DNA of 64,000 bases, from assembly GCF_014212355.1 (NCBI RefSeq), contig NZ_JACKXD010000001.1, positions 1-64,000 on the forward strand, written 5' to 3'. How positions within the stretch are numbered: the stretch's first letter is position 1; every line of letters begins with the position of its first letter. The position numbers and the translations under genes are program-made. This DNA is from Halobellus ruber. GTDB taxonomy: Archaea > Halobacteriota > Halobacteria > Halobacteriales > Haloferacaceae. Shown here in pieces: positions 17,314 through 25,639 of the stretch. Under the pieces are notes generated by a model. That model searched no databases. It saw only the letters and a list, made by a program, of their open reading frames with translations, and was not told the DNA's origin.

Positions 17314-18303
17314 ATGGATGACGACCCTTATGTGGTGATTTCTGTCGTCAACTGGAACGGACGAGAGATATTGTCGGAGTGTCTCGCTTCGCTATTCGGA
17401 ACTACAGACTACGACAACTTTGATGTTATCGTTGTTGACAACGGAAGCAAAGACGGATCCGTTAAGATGGTTCGCGACCAGTTCCCCGGGGTCAAAGTGG
17501 TCGAAAACGAAACTAACAAAGGGTTCTCTACGGCGAATAACCAGAGTTTTAAACTGGCGCTTGAGCGAGGCGCGGAGTACTTATTGCTATTGAACAACGA
17601 TACCGTGATCACCGATCCTATGTGGCTGAGGGCGATGGTCGGCGTCGCCGAGTCCGACCCAGACGTCGGGATCGTGGGCTGTACGGTCCGCGAGCCCGAT
17701 GGCTCGATTCACTACGCTGGCCGCCACTTCCCCTTGTCCAAACATTTGTTCGGCGATCTGACCGAGCGGTACGCGTACAACCGTTACCAGCGTAATTATT
17801 CCCCGGAAGGTTACGAATATGTAGACGACGTTACAGGAGCAGTGTACCTGATCGATGCGGCGGTGATTGAGTCGGTCGGCGGGCTGGACGAGGCGTACTC
17901 TCCCGCCTATGGCGAGGAGTCCGACTACAGCTGTCGGGCTTGGGACGCTGGCTTCCGAGTAGCGTATACCGACGCTGTGGAGGTGCAACATTCCAGAAAT
18001 GAGTCCAGCGCCCGGCTTGATCCAATCTACCTTGATTACGTCCAGGTCCGTAACAAGACTCGCCTCGTGGCGACGAACTACCCCCTATCTTGGGTGGTGA
18101 GTGCCGTCCCCGGACTGCTCCGGATCGTCGCTGGCTTTTTTTTACAGGCAGAGGATGGGATTCGGCTCCGAGAGGAGTTCGTTGAGCAGCCCGCGAGGTC
18201 GGCACGTTATGCTATCGCCTATGTGCTGTATTTCCTGTTCCACGCCGTTAATATCGCCCTTAAGCGGCGATCGCGAGCTGACGTGGCAACGCTGCTTAAG
18301 TAG
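17314..18303 (+). CDS. GT2-family glycosyltransferase (rhamnosyltransferase-like)
   Basis: 329 residues. Opening ISVVNWNGREILSECLASL, then VVDNGSKDGSV, LLNNDTVI (the DXD-equivalent) and the late GAVYLIDAAVIESVGGLDEAY and EESDYSCRAWDAG, matching the WbbL/rhamnosyl-like branch of GT2. A C-terminal hydrophobic helix (SWVVSAVPGLLRIVAGFFL) suggests membrane association. The start is 48 bases after the FkbM stop and the flippase follows after 58 bases, so they are probably co-transcribed. Donor identity is inferred from family and not certain. Confidence 0.8.
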   Translation: MDDDPYVVISVVNWNGREILSECLASLFGTTDYDNFDVIVVDNGSKDGSVKMVRDQFPGVKVVENETNKGFSTANNQSFKLALERGAEYLLLLNNDTVITDPMWLRAMVGVAESDPDVGIVGCTVREPDGSIHYAGRHFPLSKHLFGDLTERYAYNRYQRNYSPEGYEYVDDVTGAVYLIDAAVIESVGGLDEAYSPAYGEESDYSCRAWDAGFRVAYTDAVEVQHSRNESSARLDPIYLDYVQVRNKTRLVATNYPLSWVVSAVPGLLRIVAGFFLQAEDGIRLREEFVEQPARSARYAIAYVLYFLFHAVNIALKRRSRADVATLLK

Positions 18304-18361
18304 CGACCGGCGCGGAGAGAATCCATTCTTATACACTACGATCGAAAAGCAGACTTGACCG

Positions 18362-19807
18362 ATGTCCCGGCTCAGTGAGTTGAACCTTGGCGGCCAGGTG
18401 GCGAAGACCCTCCTCGTCAGGATCGGCCTCGCCGCCTTCGGCTTCGCTGGGACGATCGTCTTCGCAAGGGCACTTGGCCCCACCGCGTTCGGCGGCTACT
18501 ACCTCTTGTACACCGTCGTTCAGGTCGCTGACAGACCGTTTCGTGGATGGACCTCCGCGGTAGAAAAACGCTACTCCGAGGTCGACGCTCCTCGACGGGA
18601 GATTCTGGGCTCAGTTATCGTGTTCAACCTCACCGGATTGCTCGTGACCACGCCGCTTGTGTTCCTATTGCGGTCGCGGCTGGCGGCGTTCACTGGCGTT
18701 GAAGGGGCGGCGCTGCTGTTCCTGCTGTTACTCGGGGCGGAGGCCTTCTTTCACCCGCTGGACCAACTGGTCGCCGCGAAGGGTCGGATCGCCGTCGCTA
18801 ATTATGTCGATGGACTGCGGTCGGTGCTCACCCTGGGACTGCAGCTACTGTTCGTTGCCATCGGCTTAGAGGTAGCGGGGATGATTTATGGTCTTGTCGG
18901 CGCGACGCTGGCGTCAATCGCGATCAACCTCTACATCGTTGGGCGGACGCCGTCAGTCCCTGGCATCGAGTCATTGCGTTCGATCACCAAGTTCGCCCGC
19001 TACTCTATCCCTGCTTCGATTGTCGGCCAAACGTATAGCCGCCTCGATTCGCTGCTTTTGGGTCTAGTGCTCACCCCCGCCGTCGCCGGAGAATACGAAG
19101 TGGCATTGAAGCTGACTGTTCCTGCAGTATTTGTCTCGAACTCAATCCAGCAGTCGATGTTCCCAAAGATGAGTAACCTCCACAGCCAGGGAAAAGAGAT
19201 TTCGGCTGATATTGCGAATTCGAAGGCCTTTGCTTCTATTCTCGCGGTCCCGCTGCTGTTCGGAGCGTTCGCGTTGTCCGAGCGTATCGTCGTCACGGCG
19301 TACGGTCCGGACTACCGCGGCGCTGCCGTCCTGCTGATCGGCCTGGCGCTATATCGCATTGTCAATACCCAAGCCCAGATCCACGTCCGAACGCTAGAAG
19401 CGACAGACAGCCCCGAGACCGTGTTCAAGACGTCGGCAGTCGCACTCGCGGTCAATGTCCCCTTAGGATACGCGCTGGTGCTCAGTTACGGCGCCGTCGG
19501 CGTCGTCGCCGCGACGGTGGTTGCCGAAATGCTCCGCTATGTCCTGTTGGTCCTCGCGACTAGGCAGGTCGTCCAAGATGGACTCGTCCCAATGGAATTT
19601 CTCCGCCAGATAGCCGCCGGGGCAGTTATGTTCGCTGCCATCCTATTCGCGAAACCGCTGGTCAAGGAATGGTCATGGCTCGTTCTGCTCCTCGCCATCG
19701 GCTTCGGAGCTGTCGTCTACGCTGTCGTGTTGATTATGATTAGCCGGCGTCTCAGAGTCACTGCCCGCGGAATCCTTGCCGATCTCACTGAAGAGGGCTT
19801 AGCCTGA
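18362..19807 (+). CDS. Oligosaccharide flippase (Wzx/RfbX-type, MATE-like fold)
   Basis: 481 residues with about 12-14 membrane helices spread along the whole length (for example GFAGTIVFARALGPTAFGGYYLLYTV at the start, LVLLLAIGFGAVVYAVVLIMI at the end). The N-terminal A-R-ALGP--FG-Y arrangement is the usual Wzx/RfbX opening. It should flip lipid-linked glycan across the membrane so that AglB can use it outside, as AglR and Agl15 do in Haloferax. Substrate unknown. It is the last gene of the FkbM-GT2 run and converges with the sulfatase-like gene 34 bases downstream. Confidence 0.83.
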   Translation: MSRLSELNLGGQVAKTLLVRIGLAAFGFAGTIVFARALGPTAFGGYYLLYTVVQVADRPFRGWTSAVEKRYSEVDAPRREILGSVIVFNLTGLLVTTPLVFLLRSRLAAFTGVEGAALLFLLLLGAEAFFHPLDQLVAAKGRIAVANYVDGLRSVLTLGLQLLFVAIGLEVAGMIYGLVGATLASIAINLYIVGRTPSVPGIESLRSITKFARYSIPASIVGQTYSRLDSLLLGLVLTPAVAGEYEVALKLTVPAVFVSNSIQQSMFPKMSNLHSQGKEISADIANSKAFASILAVPLLFGAFALSERIVVTAYGPDYRGAAVLLIGLALYRIVNTQAQIHVRTLEATDSPETVFKTSAVALAVNVPLGYALVLSYGAVGVVAATVVAEMLRYVLLVLATRQVVQDGLVPMEFLRQIAAGAVMFAAILFAKPLVKEWSWLVLLLAIGFGAVVYAVVLIMISRRLRVTARGILADLTEEGLA

Positions 19808-19841
19808 TCACCGGAACTGACCTCAGGCCCCCCTGCGACTG

Positions 19842-21224
19842 TTACTCCCGATAGCCGAGGTCAGCTAGACGCTCAAGGGTTGCTTCGTCGTAGTCATCCT
19901 CTGTGGCCGGCTCTGTTAGCGGCTTACCCGCGCGGGTCCGCCACTCCGAGAGGGCGTCTCGCAGCCGTTCTACCTGTTCGTGTTCCTCATCGGAGATATC
20001 GTGCTTCTCGTCTGGTAACCGGTATAGAGTGCTCCCGCTGCCGTGTGACACCAATTTGAAATTCTGTGTTCGGAGACCGTTGATCGCTCCGATTGGCCGG
20101 CCGGTGACTTCGAACGACGGGTTCCGATCCGTATACGCTTTGTAGTCGACGACGCGTTCCTGACTGACGGCAAACTCTCGAGTCTCAGATGCCACGTTGA
20201 CCGCGGCATCGAATTGGTCGGTCTCAGCGCCAGCGGCCGATAATAACGTTTTCATCAAATCAGCGTGTTGGACGATATCTGATTGACGACCGGACACGCC
20301 AGGGATTCCCGAAGCAACTGCCGGTATATGAATCAACGGGTCAATGACAGTGTGAAGATGTCCGTAGAGTCCCTGTTCGCCCAAGAGCTCTCCGTGGTCG
20401 GCTGTGACGACAACAGCGGACTCGTCGGCTGTCGAGGGAATCATTTCAAGTAGTCGGCCGATCATCTCATCGGTGTACGCAATTTCGGCGTCGTACATCG
20501 CCTTGACTGCCTCCCATTCATAATCCGACAACGGTAGGCCATCGGCAATGTATTGAGTCGCGTTCTCGTGGAGGTCAATGGCTATTTCAACGGCTTCTGT
20601 GGTAGAGGCGTCGATTTCATCGACGAACCGATCCTGCCACGCTAACGGTGGATAATACGGCCGGTGAGGCTCGTTGTAGTGGAGGTATAAAAAGAACGGC
20701 TCATCGTCAGGTACTGACTCAACCCACTGCCTCGCTAGGTCGTTGAGGATCAATGAAAACGAGTGAGCGAGGCTGTCGGTCGTTGCTCCCACTGAATGTG
20801 ACCGGAGATTGGTAAGAAACCGGACTGTCGTCGTCAGGTTCGACAGTTGTAGCAGCGTCGACCGACTCACGTCATAGAATTCGTCGAATCCGGCGTCTGC
20901 TCCAACAAGACTCACACGGGGATTCGTTGTCACGCAGCCGGTGTGGTAACCCGCTGCTGAAAAAAGTTCAGCAGCGGTCGATAACTCCTCAGGTATCTCC
21001 CCAACGGCCTCACCCATCGCGACTTGGTGACGTGAGGGGTAAGTCCCGGTAACGATTGATGCCGTTGATGCCGCCGTAGCGACACTATGGGCGATACACT
21101 CCTCAAAGACTGCCCCTTCTTCGCCGATGCGAGCAAGGTTCGGGGTGGTATCTCGGTCGTACCCGTGCACCGAGGTGTGATCCGCTCGGAGACTATCAAT
21201 CGTAATCCATATAATGCTCTTCAT
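19842..21224 (-). CDS. Sulfatase-fold protein with Thr at the nucleophile position
   Basis: 460 residues. The N-terminal metal motif ITIDSLRADHTSVHGYDRDTTPNL and the late VVVTADHGELLGEQGLYGH are clear sulfatase/alkaline-phosphatase features, and FFLYLHYNEPHRPYYPP is also typical. The usual C/S-X-P-S-R before the LLTG-like turn is replaced by T-A-A-S-T-A-S-I-V-T-G, so Thr50 aligns with the formylglycine Cys. Thr nucleophiles occur in phospho- and phosphoglycerol-transferases of this fold, so a transferase role on glycans is as likely as sulfate removal. No signal peptide is seen. An AT-rich upstream region separates it from an IS6 remnant. Confidence 0.75.
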   Translation of the reverse strand: MKSIIWITIDSLRADHTSVHGYDRDTTPNLARIGEEGAVFEECIAHSVATAASTASIVTGTYPSRHQVAMGEAVGEIPEELSTAAELFSAAGYHTGCVTTNPRVSLVGADAGFDEFYDVSRSTLLQLSNLTTTVRFLTNLRSHSVGATTDSLAHSFSLILNDLARQWVESVPDDEPFFLYLHYNEPHRPYYPPLAWQDRFVDEIDASTTEAVEIAIDLHENATQYIADGLPLSDYEWEAVKAMYDAEIAYTDEMIGRLLEMIPSTADESAVVVTADHGELLGEQGLYGHLHTVIDPLIHIPAVASGIPGVSGRQSDIVQHADLMKTLLSAAGAETDQFDAAVNVASETREFAVSQERVVDYKAYTDRNPSFEVTGRPIGAINGLRTQNFKLVSHGSGSTLYRLPDEKHDISDEEHEQVERLRDALSEWRTRAGKPLTEPATEDDYDEATLERLADLGYRE

Positions 21225-21395
21225 AAAATGTACAGCTGTATATGCATTTTAATCTTAGTAGTGGGAGGATATAATATTTGTTTCGGCTTCTATCGGTTTT
21301 GAATAATCTCTTTGGTACCATCTACTGTCGATAAGATCGTAATCATACATAATCTAATTCGTATTAAGCGGTAATATGAGATTGTTGTTCGGTCC

Positions 21396-22092
21396 GGTAG
21401 TGTTTAGTCTGGAGCATTGAGCCAGCCAGCAAATGCTTGGAGCCAATTTTCAGCAGTTTCAGGCCGTACGTGGCTGAAACAGTTGGAGAATGAGGAGGTT
21501 CTACGTTTGAGCTCTCGAAAGATCCGCTCGATGGCGTTCCAATTTCCACTCCGTTCAATTTGAAATCGGAGCCCAGCTCTGGTCAGCGCAGTTTGGAGGT
21601 TTTGAGCGCTATCGACCAGAAACACAGCGGATTCGACATCGTGTTTCTGGCGAAGTTCGCGCAAGAATATCTCAGTTAGTGCGGTCGTTGTCGTCGTAAA
21701 CAGCCGCAAGTGGAGCAATTTGTTTGTGTCGGGATCGGCGGCAGCGTACAGCCAGAATTGCTGATCGTTGATTCGAATCACAGTTTCGTCAACCGGAACG
21801 TGATTCGGATTTCGGCCGTCTGTGGGCTGTAACTCGGCTTTTTGTACCCCAATCGTGGATCGCTTTGCGAGATCGCTCGACACCCAACTCTTCGAGCACG
21901 GAGACGGTATTCGACAGCGACAGCCCCGCTAACTGAGTTGAATACATAGCTTCATCGCACGCTCGGGTGTCCGCTCTCGTTCCACAAAATCCAAATCAAT
22001 CTAGTCTGTACATCCGCTGAGGCGGCTGATTTCTGGCATAGAGCATCAAGAAATCACGCTGCCTCACTCTTCGTACTTAACCAAACACGACC
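21396..22092 (-). mobile_element. IS6-family insertion sequence, decayed copy
   Basis: About 697 bases bounded by GGTAGTGTTT and AAACACGACC, with the same layout as the copy at 15707-16403. The flanks (TTCGGTCC left, TCCCGACT right) do not form a target duplication, so the copy has recombined or deleted adjoining DNA. Its right edge abuts the middle of a broken glycosyltransferase gene. Confidence 0.8.
21404..22042 (-). pseudogene. IS6-family transposase, frameshifted
   Basis: Compared with the intact copy there is one missing base near 21936 (CTAACTGAG against CTAACTGGAG) and one extra C near 21850 (TACCCCAATC against TACCCAATC). These break the N-terminal part into different frames. The catalytic half remains open, including VDETVIRIND, FLVDSAQ and NAIERIFRELKRR, but it lacks the N-terminal DNA-binding segment. 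It is probably dead in cis but might be mobilised by the intact copy. Confidence 0.8.
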
Positions 22093-22920
22093 TCCCGACT
22101 TTCGAGTATATCGCCAAAAACAACGGTATCCGGCGGGCCAACGACGAATTCATCCTCTCGACGAATCCCGACTTGGTATATTCCGAAGACCTGGTCAAAT
22201 TCTTTGCGGACAGCAACCTTGACATCAATTGCTTCTACCGCATCTACCGATACAATGTCAACCGGTTAGTTCCGCTTGAGGCGTCTGTTGACGAGCGGGA
22301 ACCGTTCGCCGAGTCGCACATGTTTAATTATTCGGCCGTAGATATTGGGTATGTGGCCACCAACCAGACGACAATGTTCCGAGAGGAGCTGAAACGCTTG
22401 GCCGATATCGTGGGGAAGAACCCATCGAAGGCGCGATTCTTCGTCACGAACCCCGGCCGTGTCGCCGACTTCCTCAGTGAAATCTACGGAAACGTTTTTT
22501 CCGAGACGTCCGAGGATGGTGTAGTCCTGAGGACGGATCAGGCGAAGACAGAGTTGTGTTTACAGAACCCGACGGCATCGACGATATTTTTTTACTTCGT
22601 CAGGAGATTCCCTCCTTATGACTGCCGAGAACTGGGCGGAGATGCACGGCTATCCCGAGAGACACACGAATCTTCATACAGATTTGTTCGGCTGCGTCTC
22701 CGCAGTGAAACTCAGGCTAACAGAGGCCGCCCTGAAGGAATCATTAAACACTTATTACCAGGAGCACGACAGATCTGCTCGCGACCCCCGACTGGCTATA
22801 GAGAAGGAAGGCCTCGTCGCGGAGGCGGAGAAGATCCTCAATACATTAGCGTTCAACCCCGAAAACAATGAGTCGTGGGGACTCGGCGACGAAACGCTTG
22901 AGGAGAGGACGGTAGCCTGA
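22093..22920 (+). pseudogene. Glycosyltransferase, 5'-truncated by IS6 and frameshifted
   Basis: Coding starts immediately at the IS6 edge in mid-protein: frame 22095 reads FEYIAKNNGIRRANDEFILS then TNPDLVYS, a GT-A-like donor-site region. It continues through FNYSAVDIGYVATN to about residue 150. Near 22540-22615 the sensible reading moves to a second frame (EDRVVFTEPDGIDDIFLLRQ) and then a third (SGDSLLMTAENWAEMHGYPE), ending at 22920. Missing pieces near both shifts suggest small deletions as well. No functional enzyme is expected. It shows that the island's glycan repertoire has been trimmed here. Confidence 0.72.
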
Positions 22921-22929
22921 CCGCTCCCG

Positions 22930-24648
22930 ATGACAGACTCACGAACGCTGCGTGTCATCGAACGCGACGACGACCGCGACGACGCAAACACCTTCACCGT
23001 CGAACCCCGTCTGCGGTCGGTTCCTGCCCAGAAATTCGAGACAATCTTCCGCGAAGTGTCGGAGGCCGACGTCGAGACCGACACTGACCTCCCGTTGTAC
23101 GGCGCGATACGCATCCACTTCGCGTTCCTCTTTGCCCAGAACGAACACCCGCCGATGGCGATTACACATCTCATCGTCCTCTATCGGCTCCTCGACGAGT
23201 ACCTCGACGAACACGACTACGAGGCCATCGCCTGTGAGGATCTCAGTCCTGACTACCAGGCTGTCGTCGCCGACATCGCCGCCGACCACGGACTCGCAGT
23301 AAGCGGTGTCGAGCGCTTCGGCTTCCACCGGCTCGTCGTCGGCTTCTTGATTGGGATGTGGGGCTATCTGCGGCTCGTCGTCGGCCAGGTGGTCGCGCTG
23401 ATATTGAAGCCGTTGTTAGATGGCCCGACGCCAACGGAGACCGTGTTCGTCCCTCATATAAACCGGTTCGATAGCATCCGACCGGTCCTCGATGCGTTCG
23501 ACGAACCTCACGAAGTCGTGGTTCCCATCGCGACAGTATCGTGGTTGCGCTCGCGGACCGACCGGTACGCGGCGTTACACTCCTACGATCCAACCCCGCT
23601 AGATTACTTCGCCACCCCTACGACGGTCTTCGAGAGTCTCCGGCGTGGCTTTGCGCTCACCTTCGAGGTGCTCGTTACGCGCCGCTTTGACGCCCGGATT
23701 CGGACGTTCCTCGCCGAGTCGTTCGGCGTGACGATGCCACGAACGTGCTGGTACCTGCTGGGAAATCTTTTCGCCGTCCACGTCCCATCGCTGGCGAATG
23801 CGGTGGTCGCCGAACAGATGCTCACAACGCTAACGCCCAAGAACTTGGTCGTTGGTTCGCTTGGTTCCCGCCAACAGAGCATCCTGTACCCCGCCATTGA
23901 CGTGGGGGTGAACACGTATCACGTTCCCCACTCCGCCACGACAGGGTACGAACTCCTACCGCCGACGGAGACGGTTCACTTCGTGACCGGCGAACACGTG
24001 GTCGATCATCTTGATAGCTCGGCGCAGACTTCCGGTGTGGACAATTTGGTTCCAGCGGGCCGCCCGCAGCTGCTCGGTGTGGCCGATCGAGACATCGCGC
24101 CACGAGACGACTCAGCAGAGGACGCGCTGCGCGTCGTAGTGGCCACCCAGCGGTTCCCGGACGCTCACCGCGAGGAGTTCATCACTGACGTCCTTGACGG
24201 TCTCGAAGCGGCACCCGTGTCGATTGATGTCGTTGTGAAGATCCACCCAAACGAATCCCCAAGATTCTACGATGCTGTGATACAGGACCGGCCGTATCCT
24301 GTCCAAGTCGCCGAGGCACACCTCCACGAGTTGCTCGCCGGGGCTGATTTGGCTGTCACAATCAATTCAAATGTCGGCTTAGAGGCAATGGTGTTAGGGA
24401 CGCCGGTGGTCTGCGTCACTCAGTGGTCACCACTCATACGCGCTCGTCCATACGCGACGACTGGGCCCGTTCCCGTCCTGCGGTCTCGGGATGATGTCAC
24501 CGAATTCTTCGCCGGCCTGGACCGCGAGACGGTTGCGGAGTTAGCCGACATTGAGCGGGAGTTCGTTGACGAGTATTACCTCCACGATAACGCAGCCGAC
24601 GAGATTGCTGGTATCATATGTGCTGACGGATCCCACGAGAAGACATAA
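22930..24648 (+). CDS. Large GT-B-fold surface-carbohydrate protein
   Basis: 572 residues. The C-terminal half has GT-B/CDP-glycerol-transferase-like features: VVVKIHPNESPRFYD, then LLAGADLAVTINSNVGLEAMVLGTPVVCV, the usual donor-binding G-EA---G-P pattern. The N-terminal 160 residues are acidic and helical and include a hydrophobic stretch (FLIGMWGYLRLVVGQVVALIL) that may hold it at the membrane. A glycosyl- or polyol-phosphate transferase for surface glycan is likely, but the exact reaction is not evident. It begins 9 bases after the glycosyltransferase remnant and was probably in its operon. Confidence 0.6.
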   Translation: MTDSRTLRVIERDDDRDDANTFTVEPRLRSVPAQKFETIFREVSEADVETDTDLPLYGAIRIHFAFLFAQNEHPPMAITHLIVLYRLLDEYLDEHDYEAIACEDLSPDYQAVVADIAADHGLAVSGVERFGFHRLVVGFLIGMWGYLRLVVGQVVALILKPLLDGPTPTETVFVPHINRFDSIRPVLDAFDEPHEVVVPIATVSWLRSRTDRYAALHSYDPTPLDYFATPTTVFESLRRGFALTFEVLVTRRFDARIRTFLAESFGVTMPRTCWYLLGNLFAVHVPSLANAVVAEQMLTTLTPKNLVVGSLGSRQQSILYPAIDVGVNTYHVPHSATTGYELLPPTETVHFVTGEHVVDHLDSSAQTSGVDNLVPAGRPQLLGVADRDIAPRDDSAEDALRVVVATQRFPDAHREEFITDVLDGLEAAPVSIDVVVKIHPNESPRFYDAVIQDRPYPVQVAEAHLHELLAGADLAVTINSNVGLEAMVLGTPVVCVTQWSPLIRARPYATTGPVPVLRSRDDVTEFFAGLDRETVAELADIEREFVDEYYLHDNAADEIAGIICADGSHEKT

Positions 24649-24706
24649 TTATATCCGGAGCTAAGCCCTGGTTGGATGAAGTGAGCTGTAGACTTGACTC
24701 CCCTCG

Positions 24707-25639
24707 TCACCGGTAGCCCAGCGCGGACAGTCGATCCTCTACATCGTCAATTGTGTCGCTGACATTGGTCTCAGGGTCAAAGTCAGGCTCGTACCCTCCT
24801 TCGTCAATCGCCGTCGTCTCATACCACGGCACCTGCCTAACGACCGACAGCGGGACACGCGGATGTCCGTAAACCCCAAATTCGCCGGCGGCGTTCCCGT
24901 GGTCGGCACTAATTACTGCCCGTTCTGCGTCAACGTTTCTTAATAGAAGCTCCACATCGCTGAGAACGTAATTGAGGTTGGCCCGATAGGCGTCCCACAC
25001 ACGTTCATACGTGAGTTCGCCCCTCCGCAGCAGTTTCCACGGCGATTCCCACCCTTTCCCTTGCCCCAGTGTTTCAGCGTTCATTCCATCGCTCAGCGGA
25101 TCAGGAACCGATGGAAGATGTGGTTGCATATAATGGACGATGAGACGGTCTGGACTGTGCTCGCGAGCGGCTGCGATTGTTCGGTCTGTCAGGGGACGAG
25201 CAGGGATTGTCCCTGCCTCATCATCCCAGGCGTACGTCCAGACCTCGTCGAAAACCAGAAAGTCATCCTCATCGAGGACGCGATAGCTGAATGGATTCCC
25301 GGTGACGTACGCTGTCTTCTGCATTTCGTCGACGTATTCGTCGCAAAACGTTCGCTGGAGCCACTCCAGCGATGAGCTTCCAACCGACGTCAGTTCGCCA
25401 GGCGCATCAAGGAACTCGTAGTCGTTATCGACCTCAGAAATGAGGTCAACCCGACACGCGTCAAGCAGGATCAGTAGGTCCCAGTCGCGGTCGTAGATGT
25501 TCTCTCCTTTTGAGTAGACAGTGTTAATTCGTCGAAGTCCCCCAACGTAGAATTCATATGCGCCAGCCTTGGCTGCGCTGACGACACCATTCTGGCGGGC
25601 CCGATCTCTCGTCTCCTGCACCCAGTCAATAAAGCTCAT
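24707..25639 (-). CDS. Alkaline-phosphatase/sulfatase-fold protein (DAC-motif type)
   Basis: 310 residues. LLILLDACRVDLISE carries the metal-site Asp residues, VISADHGNAAGEFGVYGHPR the second site, and IVHYMQPHLP a further ligand region. The active-site turn is SVGSSSLEWLQRTF; the G-S-S-S/T-x-EW form is usual in this haloarchaeal group and lacks the sulfatase Cys. No signal peptide. Its ATG overlaps the stop of the upstream sulfatase-fold gene (ATGA at 25636-25639), so the two are translationally coupled. It is a relative of the protein at 14734-15693, with a more complete metal motif here. Role in glycan modification is inferred. Confidence 0.72.
   Translation of the reverse strand: MSFIDWVQETRDRARQNGVVSAAKAGAYEFYVGGLRRINTVYSKGENIYDRDWDLLILLDACRVDLISEVDNDYEFLDAPGELTSVGSSSLEWLQRTFCDEYVDEMQKTAYVTGNPFSYRVLDEDDFLVFDEVWTYAWDDEAGTIPARPLTDRTIAAAREHSPDRLIVHYMQPHLPSVPDPLSDGMNAETLGQGKGWESPWKLLRRGELTYERVWDAYRANLNYVLSDVELLLRNVDAERAVISADHGNAAGEFGVYGHPRVPLSVVRQVPWYETTAIDEGGYEPDFDPETNVSDTIDDVEDRLSALGYR

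Noticed and set aside
19842-21224. Plain annotation as an active sulfatase
   Set aside because: The modified Cys/Ser of the C/S-X-P-S-R site is absent, with Thr at that position, so only the fold is claimed.
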